From positions 62,001 to 126,000 of the forward strand of contig CAYLHX010000001.1 in the NCBI GenBank assembly GCA_964383675.1: DNA of 64,000 nt, written 5' to 3'. Numbering within the stretch: position 1 is the stretch's first letter; every line of letters begins with the position of its first letter. Position numbers and translations under genes: made by a program. Source of the stretch: CAYLHX01 sp964383675 (GTDB lineage Bacteria > Patescibacteriota > Gracilibacteria > UBA1369 > LOWO2-01-FULL-3). The notes under the pieces are model-generated. The model ran no database searches. It saw only the letters and a program-made list of their open reading frames with translations, and was not told the origin of the DNA. Positions 58,147 to 64,000 of the stretch are shown piece after piece.

Positions 58147-59511
58147 ATGGCTGATCAGAGTAACTACGTACCGCCTCATAGTTTGGAGGCCGAAAGGTCG
58201 ACCATCGGCTCACTTTTGGTTGATAAAGACTCTATTCTGAAAATTTCAGATTTTTTGCGTCCCGAGGATTTTTATCATGATGCGCATCGAATTGTTTACC
58301 AGGCGATTGTGGATCTTTACGATAAGCGTTCTCCAATTGACTTGGTTACTTTGGCCAGTATTTTGGAAGACCGCAAAGAGCTTAAACTGATTGGCGGAGC
58401 CTCGTATTTGGCTTTAATGGCCAATGAGGTGCCCACTGCGACGCATATTTTTCAATATGCCAGCATTGTTAAAGAAAAGGCGATTTTAAGAAGACTGATT
58501 CTGGCTGGAGATACTATCAAAGGGCTTGGTTATCAGGAGGGGGAAGATGTAGAAATGCTTATTGATTTGTCTGAAAAAGCTCTGTTTCAGGTTTCCCAGA
58601 CCTTCATGAGTGATCGTTTTGTGCATATTAAAGATGTTTTGAACAAGACCTACGAGAAGATTTCCGATCTGCACGACCCGGAAGCAAAGGAGAAGTATCG
58701 TGGCTTGCCAACCGGTTTTGCTTCATTGGATAATTTGTTGTCAGGTTTGCAACCGGCCGATCTAATTATTTTGGCCGCTCGACCTTCCATGGGAAAAACT
58801 GCTTTTGCTCTGAATGTCGCTCAAAATATTGCCAAGCGCGGTCATGCCATCGGTGTTATTTCTTTGGAAATGTCCAAAGAGCAGCTGGTGGAAAGAATGT
58901 TTTGTAGCCTCTTAGGTGTAGATTCCTGGAAGATGCGTACCGGTAGGCTAACCGATGATGATTTTAGCAAAATCGGTGGAGTTATGGATGAAATGAACTC
59001 AATGAAAATTTACATAGACGATTCTATCGGTAACTCGATTGCCGAGCTAAAGGCAAAGGCCAGAAGACTTAAAATGGAGCATGGCCTGGACTTTCTGGTG
59101 GTCGACTATCTGCAGTTAATGACTGCGGGACATAGTACAAACCAGTCTAACCGTGTTCAGGAGATTTCCGAGATATCCAGATCGCTTAAAGCCTTGGCTC
59201 GTGATTTATCTGTGCCGATTCTTGCTCTATCGCAGCTGTCACGTGCTGTGGAGTTGCGTCCGAGTAAAGTTCCGCAGCTATCCGATCTGAGAGAGTCTGG
59301 AGCTATTGAGCAGGATGCCGATGTGGTCTTAATGATGTATCGCGAGGATTATTATGAAGAGGACACCGACCGTAAGGGCGTGACAGACCTGTATATCAGA
59401 AAGCATAGAAACGGGCCAATCGGTCATACCGAACTCTCATTTAAAAAAGAACAGCTCAAGTTTATCGATGTGGAAAAACATAGAAAAGCTGAGGACTATA
59501 TGTCAGCTTAA
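58147..59511 (+). CDS. dnaB: Replicative DNA helicase DnaB
   Basis: DnaB is the hexameric 5'-3' helicase at the replication fork. From ATG 58147 the protein has 454 residues: MADQSNYVPPHSLEAERSTIGSLL opens the N-terminal collar domain, the linker helix follows, and the RecA-like ATPase has Walker A AARPSMGKTAFALN, then VISLEMSKEQLVERM, Walker B FLVVDYLQLM, LSQLSRAVELR and RESGAIEQDADVVLMMYREDYY. No intein is seen. A TTG at 58129 in frame would add six residues (MLLRFY) and is unlikely. It has its own promoter. Confidence 0.96.
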   Translation: MADQSNYVPPHSLEAERSTIGSLLVDKDSILKISDFLRPEDFYHDAHRIVYQAIVDLYDKRSPIDLVTLASILEDRKELKLIGGASYLALMANEVPTATHIFQYASIVKEKAILRRLILAGDTIKGLGYQEGEDVEMLIDLSEKALFQVSQTFMSDRFVHIKDVLNKTYEKISDLHDPEAKEKYRGLPTGFASLDNLLSGLQPADLIILAARPSMGKTAFALNVAQNIAKRGHAIGVISLEMSKEQLVERMFCSLLGVDSWKMRTGRLTDDDFSKIGGVMDEMNSMKIYIDDSIGNSIAELKAKARRLKMEHGLDFLVVDYLQLMTAGHSTNQSNRVQEISEISRSLKALARDLSVPILALSQLSRAVELRPSKVPQLSDLRESGAIEQDADVVLMMYREDYYEEDTDRKGVTDLYIRKHRNGPIGHTELSFKKEQLKFIDVEKHRKAEDYMSA

Positions 59512-59519
59512 GTTCAGGA

Positions 59520-59548
59520 TTGTTTTTCTGGTGCTAAATTCATATAAT
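59520..59548 (+). promoter_or_regulatory. Sigma-70 type promoter of the lysS-guaA cluster
   Basis: TTGTTT (59520-59525), 17 bp, TATAAT (59543-59548). It follows the dnaB stop directly and drives lysS and the overlapping downstream genes. Confidence 0.65.
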
Positions 59549-59573
59549 AGCCGTACAAAATTTAATTAATCAT

Positions 59574-61163
59574 ATGTTTTGGGGAGATCAAATAGTTGAT
59601 GATTTCTTGGCGGAATATTCAAAAGAGGCCGAGAGTAGAAGGTTGATTTTACGCGATGAAAAAACTTTATCGGGGCGGCCACATGTGGGGTCCTTACGAT
59701 CTTTTGTGATGCATGCGGTGCTATCCGATGTTTTGACTAGTCGGGGGGTGGAAAATGTCTTCTACTACGAAATAAATGACACGGACGCTTTTGATTCCGT
59801 TCCGGCTTATGTGCCGGTGGAGTGGAAAGAACATTTGGGCAAAAGGCTTAAAGATGTTCCATCTCCGGATGGTAAAGCGGAAAACTATGCCATGTATTTT
59901 GCCGATGAATATACCAAAGCCCTGGTCGACTCAAAGTATAACGCTGAATTTTATGTGAGCAGTCGCCGTTATGAGGCCGGTGAATATGACAAATATATAA
60001 GGTTGGCCCTGGATAATAAGGATAAAATTCGAGAAATTTATCGCGAAGTCAGCGGTTCTGAAAAGCAGGAGAGTTGGTATCCTTGTCAGGTGATTTGTGA
60101 CGGTTGTGGAAAAATTTCCACTACCAGGGTTTTAAATTGGGATGGTGAAGAGGTAGAGTATAGTTGTGATGCGGATGTAAAATATACCAAGGGGTGTGGT
60201 CATGGCGGAAAAAAATCTCCTTTCGGCGGGAATGCCACCATGCCTTGGAAGGTGGAATGGGCGGCAAAATTTTGTGTTGTTGAGGTAGATCTGGAGGGTG
60301 CAGGCAAAGATCATTATGCCGCAGGGGGATCCAGGCATGTTTCCAATAGAATTTGTGAAGAGGTCTTTGGCCACAAACATCCGTTTGATGTTCGCCATGA
60401 ATTCATTCTGATGGAGGGAGCAAAAATGTCTTCCTCTTCCGGATTGGGAGCTACGGCCGTGGAGCTTGAGCAGCTTTTGCCAACCTACATTTTTAGGTTC
60501 ATGATGATTCAAAAAGATGTAATGAAGACTATTAATTTTAATCCCGAAGGTGATACCGTACCTGTTTTATTCGATCAATATGATGAGGTTTGTGCCGACT
60601 ATTTTATGGGTACTGAGGATGTGAAAGAACATAAAAATCGTATCTTTGAGTTTACTCATTTTTATGAAGATGATTTAAAACATTTGAACCGCTTTTTGCC
60701 CAGATTCAGTTTGATCTCTTTCTATTCCCAGATGCCCCATGTAGACATCTATCAAAAAGTGCGTGATCTGAAAGGGGCAGATTTGAGCGATGAAGATAAA
60801 AAAGAAGTGGATTTGCGTATTGAATATGCTCAAAAATGGCTTCAAACTTGTGGTCCGGAGAAATATATCTTTAAAATTCAGGAAGATACTCCATCTGAGG
60901 CAAAGAATTTAACTACCGAACAGAAATCAATTTTGAAGTCCTTGTCGGATTATTTGTTAAACAATCCCGAGGCCAATGGAGAAGAGATTCAAGGTTTTTT
61001 GCACGATAAGAAAAATGAGATGCAAATGCAGCCTAGAGATGTTTTTACGGCTATATATGTTTCTATTTTAGGCAAAGATAGCGGTCCCAAGGCTGGCTGG
61101 CTGCTGGAGGCTTTGGACAATAAATTTTTACTTGAAAGATTTGCCGATGTGGCGAAAAGTTAA
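59574..61163 (+). CDS. lysS: Class I lysyl-tRNA synthetase
   Basis: A 529-residue LysRS of class I, the type found in archaea, spirochaetes and some other bacteria; most bacteria use an unrelated class II enzyme. The HIGH-like motif is SGRPHVGSLRSF, and the KMSKS motif is GAKMSSSSGLG. A zinc-binding region (about 165-210) has C and H in CQVICDGCGK and CGHGGKKSPFG. CVVEVDLEGAGKDHYAAGGSR matches the class I active-site region. Its end overlaps the following gene by 17 bases. Confidence 0.94.
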   Translation: MFWGDQIVDDFLAEYSKEAESRRLILRDEKTLSGRPHVGSLRSFVMHAVLSDVLTSRGVENVFYYEINDTDAFDSVPAYVPVEWKEHLGKRLKDVPSPDGKAENYAMYFADEYTKALVDSKYNAEFYVSSRRYEAGEYDKYIRLALDNKDKIREIYREVSGSEKQESWYPCQVICDGCGKISTTRVLNWDGEEVEYSCDADVKYTKGCGHGGKKSPFGGNATMPWKVEWAAKFCVVEVDLEGAGKDHYAAGGSRHVSNRICEEVFGHKHPFDVRHEFILMEGAKMSSSSGLGATAVELEQLLPTYIFRFMMIQKDVMKTINFNPEGDTVPVLFDQYDEVCADYFMGTEDVKEHKNRIFEFTHFYEDDLKHLNRFLPRFSLISFYSQMPHVDIYQKVRDLKGADLSDEDKKEVDLRIEYAQKWLQTCGPEKYIFKIQEDTPSEAKNLTTEQKSILKSLSDYLLNNPEANGEEIQGFLHDKKNEMQMQPRDVFTAIYVSILGKDSGPKAGWLLEALDNKFLLERFADVAKS

Positions 61164-61977
61164 ATCACTGTCCAGGAATTTCATGCGCGCCGCACAGGGG
61201 CTTTATCAAAACAATTTTGATAAATATTTGGCGATACCGGAGAATGTTGACGAATTTAAACTGGGAGAATCAGTCGAGGGAAGAGATATTTATGCTTATA
61301 AATTTGAAAACAATTCTTTTCATGCCGGTAACAAAATCAAGGTGCTGTTTTTGGGTGGAATTCATGGAAATGATGTGGGCACTATCAAGTTAATGCATCG
61401 CTTGATTTTTTATCTGGCCGGCGTGAGAGCACCGCTGGGCCTAACTGTGTATGTAATCCCCTGTCTTAATGTGGATGGACACGTAAGGGCTATCATGCGG
61501 CCGGATTATGTTCACGGTGGTGTGATGGCGCGTTTAAACGCAAATGAGGTAGATCTGAACTGTAACTTTGATACGAAAAGCTTTCAAATTGAGAATTATG
61601 GAGTTTTTGAAGAGGAAAATGTTTCAATTTTTTGTGGTGAAAAACCCTTTTCCGAGCCTGAAAGCAAGCTTTTGGCAGATTTTGTTTTGCGTAATGGCAT
61701 TTCGGTCTTATATTCTTTCCAGGCTGGAACTGGAGAGGTTATAGGTGGCAAAAATAAGCTGGCAGAGAGATTGGTGAAAGAGTTTACGGATCGTACCAAG
61801 TTGCAACAATTGCAGGAAGCTCAGTGGAAGCTACGCAATGAGACCGGAACATTAAAGGAATGGTGCGATGAAAATAATGTTGCATATATCGGCATTGGTA
61901 GCCATAGTCGATATGGAAGTGAGTGGAAAAATCAAAAAAATGCCATTATAAATGCTATAAAATATCACTATGGATAA
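61147..61977 (+). CDS. M14-like zinc carboxypeptidase/AstE-type protein with degenerate active site
   Basis: From ATG 61147 a 276-residue protein with the M14-type fold: LGESVEGRDIYAYKF near residue 32, VLFLGGIHGNDVGT, YVIPCLNVDGHVRA, and RLNANEVDLNCNF. In active enzymes the zinc ligands are H and E of HxxE plus a later His, and the substrate Arg lies in NGVDLNRNF. Here the first motif is HxxD, the Arg is Cys, and the third-ligand region reads YSFQAG without His, so zinc peptidase activity is doubtful. The overlap with lysS (17 bases) and guaA (8 bases) ties it to that operon. Confidence 0.72.
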   Translation: MWRKVKSLSRNFMRAAQGLYQNNFDKYLAIPENVDEFKLGESVEGRDIYAYKFENNSFHAGNKIKVLFLGGIHGNDVGTIKLMHRLIFYLAGVRAPLGLTVYVIPCLNVDGHVRAIMRPDYVHGGVMARLNANEVDLNCNFDTKSFQIENYGVFEEENVSIFCGEKPFSEPESKLLADFVLRNGISVLYSFQAGTGEVIGGKNKLAERLVKEFTDRTKLQQLQEAQWKLRNETGTLKEWCDENNVAYIGIGSHSRYGSEWKNQKNAIINAIKYHYG

Positions 61978-63772
61978 AATTGCTGTACTAGATTTTGGAG
62001 GACAATATGCCCATTTGATTGCAAATCGTGTCAGAAGGTTGGGGGTTTTCAGTGAAATTTACGAAGGTGCTGTGGATTCTGAGTTGCTGAAAGATTTTAA
62101 AGGAATTATTTTATCGGGTGGTCCCGCCAGTGTTCATAAGGATGATAGCTTAAAGTGTGATCCGAAAGTGTTTGATTTGGGCATACCTATTATGGGGATT
62201 TGCTATGGGCATCAGCTAATTGCACATAGCCTGAAGGGAAAAGTTGAGCCTGGTAAGGTAAGTGAGTATGGGCATGCAAAAGTGGATATTCAAAATAAGG
62301 TCGGCCCTTTCAGGGATATGGAGGATGTGGAGGACGTATGGATGAGCCACTTTGACCAAGTGAGCGAGTTGCCGGAAGGATTCGTATTGGTTGGTTCTAC
62401 CAAGGACTGTGCTATTTCAGCGATGGCTAATGAAGAAAAGAATTTTTACTCTATGCAGTTTCATCCTGAGGTAACTCATACCGCTTGCGGCATGAAAATT
62501 TTGGAAAACTTTGTTAATCTTACCGGTGCGAAGAGGGAGTGGAACATTAAAAGCTACATCGAAGATATCTTGGATGAAATTCGTGAGAAGGTCGGCGATA
62601 GGAAGGTGTTTCTGATGATTAGTGGCGGCGTGGATAGCACGGTGGCTTTTTTGCTTTTAGATAAGGCTTTGGGTCAGGACCGGGTTTATGGTTTATTTGT
62701 CGATACCGGTTTTATGCGTCTAAATGAACGAGCGGAAGTTGAGCAGGCTTTGAAGGGTATTGGGGTTAAAAATCTGCATGTCTTTGATGCCAGTAAAGAA
62801 TATTTCGAAGCTTTAAAAGATGTATACGAGCCTGAGGAAAAGAGAAAAATTATTGGAGACTTATTCCTGGACATACAGCGAAAGGTCTCTGATGATCTTA
62901 ATTTGAATGCTGAAGAGTGGGTTTTGGGTCAGGGGACAATTTATCCTGATACCATAGAAACAGGTGGCACCAAACATGCTGACACAATAAAAACTCATCA
63001 CAACCGTGTAGAACAGATTCAGAGGCTGATTGAGGAGGGAAAAGTTATTGAACCGCTATCTCAACTTTACAAAGACGAGGTGAGGATTGTGGGAGAGATG
63101 TTGGGGTTGGAACATAAGATGGTTTGGAGACACCCATTCCCGGGGCCTGGGTTGGCTGTGCGAACCTTATGTGCCGAGGAGGCTTCTTACCCGGATGACC
63201 TACAAAATTTAGAGGCGGAAATCAATAAAGTAAGCGGAGAGAAGGGATTTGCTGCGAAAGTGTTGCCGATAAAAAGTGTTGGAGTACAGGGGGATGAGAG
63301 GACGTATAGACACCCTGTTTCGCTCTTTGGTGAGCCAGATTCTTGGGAGGACCTAAACACTTTGGCTACCCAGTTGACTAATCAGTTTCGAGATATAAAC
63401 AGGGTGATATTGTGCTTAAATAAGAGGGAAATTGATAATGTATATATACAAAAAAAACATCTTACAGAGGAGCGCATTTTGACTATTCAAAAGGCCGACA
63501 AGATTGTTATGGATTTCCTTCTGGAGGCCAATATCGACCGTGAAATATGGCAGTTCCCTACCGTACTGATCCCTGTATCTTTGGGTAGTCAAAATTCAGA
63601 ATCAATAGTGCTAAGGCCAGTAGAAAGTAAGGAGGCTATGACAGCAAATTTTTATCATATGGATTTACAAAAACTTTCGGAGTTGGTGGGACGCCTTGAA
63701 CAGGTGGAGGGAGTTTCGGGAATCTTTTACGATGTCACCAATAAGCCGCCGGGAACTATTGAGTGGGAGTAG
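61970..63772 (+). CDS. guaA: GMP synthase (glutamine-hydrolysing), eukaryote-type long form
   Basis: GuaA aminates XMP to GMP. The class I amidotransferase domain (1-190) has nucleophile Cys in GICYGHQL and His-Glu in QFHPEVTH. The ATP pyrophosphatase domain follows, with P-loop ISGGVDSTVAFLL. The enzyme is 600 residues versus about 525 in E. coli; the extra residues lie in the C-terminal dimerisation region, which tracks the human enzyme: GPGLAVRTLCAEE, LPIKSVGVQGDERTY, INRVIL, FPTVLIPVSL and TNKPPGTIEWE each match it closely. It overlaps the preceding gene by eight bases and the convergent murI end by 17. Confidence 0.93.
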   Translation: MDKIAVLDFGGQYAHLIANRVRRLGVFSEIYEGAVDSELLKDFKGIILSGGPASVHKDDSLKCDPKVFDLGIPIMGICYGHQLIAHSLKGKVEPGKVSEYGHAKVDIQNKVGPFRDMEDVEDVWMSHFDQVSELPEGFVLVGSTKDCAISAMANEEKNFYSMQFHPEVTHTACGMKILENFVNLTGAKREWNIKSYIEDILDEIREKVGDRKVFLMISGGVDSTVAFLLLDKALGQDRVYGLFVDTGFMRLNERAEVEQALKGIGVKNLHVFDASKEYFEALKDVYEPEEKRKIIGDLFLDIQRKVSDDLNLNAEEWVLGQGTIYPDTIETGGTKHADTIKTHHNRVEQIQRLIEEGKVIEPLSQLYKDEVRIVGEMLGLEHKMVWRHPFPGPGLAVRTLCAEEASYPDDLQNLEAEINKVSGEKGFAAKVLPIKSVGVQGDERTYRHPVSLFGEPDSWEDLNTLATQLTNQFRDINRVILCLNKREIDNVYIQKKHLTEERILTIQKADKIVMDFLLEANIDREIWQFPTVLIPVSLGSQNSESIVLRPVESKEAMTANFYHMDLQKLSELVGRLEQVEGVSGIFYDVTNKPPGTIEWE

Positions 63773-64000
63773 TTAATTGAGGTAGGACAACTTTTTCAAC
63801 TCTACCAGGATTCAACCCAAGATGTTTTTTGGCAAAGTCCTTAAAAGCTTCAGGCGAGTCGGTGGTTAAAAAAGTTGTTTTGCCGCCTTTGGAGATTTTT
63901 TGTTCAATTTCGGGGTGTCTTTTTAGATATTCTTTTAAACTCTCCGCCACTATGTTACCGGATTCAAGAACTTGTACTTTCTTCCCCATATATCTTGAAA
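63756..64000 (-). CDS. murI: Glutamate racemase, C-terminal fragment (5' end outside window)
   Basis: About the last 81 codons are visible (77 from the first Met, 63989), and the frame stays open to the window edge, so this is the 3' part of a longer gene. VQVLESGNIVAESLKEYLKRH matches the DSGxxxA segment of MurI, and GKTTFLTTDSPEAFKDFAKKHLGL matches the family's final RFYxTxDPExFxxLAxxFLG segment. MurI makes D-glutamate for peptidoglycan, in keeping with murA and the transpeptidase elsewhere in the window. The catalytic Cys residues lie outside. Confidence 0.75.
   Translation of the reverse strand, partial: SRYMGKKVQVLESGNIVAESLKEYLKRHPEIEQKISKGGKTTFLTTDSPEAFKDFAKKHLGLNPGRVEKVVLPQLTTPTQ

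Overview
The window looks like a chromosomal segment of a Candidate Phyla Radiation (Patescibacteria) bacterium, most likely near Peregrinibacteria; this lineage call is inference from gene content. Supporting signs are a single-membrane type IV pilus set without secretin, class I lysyl-tRNA synthetase, a cysteine-rich protein family that recurs in CPR genomes, tightly packed genes that often overlap by 1-20 bases, and almost no Shine-Dalgarno motifs. TGA is used as a stop codon (for example at 269, 14450, 31606 and 35731), which argues against Gracilibacteria and Absconditabacteria, where TGA encodes glycine. Promoters are of sigma-70 type, usually with 17 bp between boxes, and several genes look leaderless.

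Layout. 1-16.5 kb: the 3' end of nusA, a PilB-type ATPase, an MFS transporter, dprA, the cysteine-rich protein, purM, ftsE, a Xer recombinase, a dGTPase followed by nrdR, an L,D-transpeptidase with a small membrane protein, and uvrD/pcrA-ymdB-ctpA. 16.5-25.5 kb (minus): a pilus assembly operon (pilB, pilC, several pseudopilins, a pseudopilin carrying a seven-blade LVIVD beta-propeller, a PilM-PilN fusion, a PilO-like gene and a major pilin). 25.5-31.6 kb (plus): a tryptophan operon headed by trpR, trpR-E-G-DC-B-A, with a palindrome resembling the E. coli trp operator just downstream of the -10 box; trpD and trpC are fused and trpF is absent. 31.6-40.4 kb: AlkD-like repair protein, a polytopic membrane protein, a GNAT acetyltransferase, tRNA-Ser(GCT), a perfect 18-bp inverted repeat, two lipoproteins (one cut by a 100-N gap that is probably artificial), and a minus-strand operon of membrane proteins with a KamA-like radical SAM enzyme and PyrD. 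40.4-45.9 kb: an RRM protein, CsaA, tRNA-Ser(TGA), an arginyl-tRNA synthetase with a fused N-terminal B3/B4 domain, and a CNNM/CBS protein. 46-58 kb: surface proteins, a ComEC-type hydrolase, murA, an O-antigen ligase-like protein, an SLH protein, a NUDIX hydrolase, ComM and a YraN nuclease. 58-64 kb: dnaB, class I lysS, a degenerate M14-like peptidase, a eukaryote-type GMP synthase, and the 3' end of murI running off the window.

How it fits together. DprA, ComM, the ComEC-type hydrolase and the pilus form a plausible DNA-uptake and recombination set. The trp operon suggests tryptophan synthesis, or salvage of intermediates, under direct repressor control. Most notable are the B3/B4-ArgRS fusion, the trpR-led operon with its operator, the propeller pseudopilin, the human-like GMP synthase, and active-site substitutions in PyrD, the M14-like protein, TrpG and ArgRS. 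No CRISPR array, insertion sequence, prophage or rRNA gene was seen, and no gene-free stretch exceeds 300 bases.
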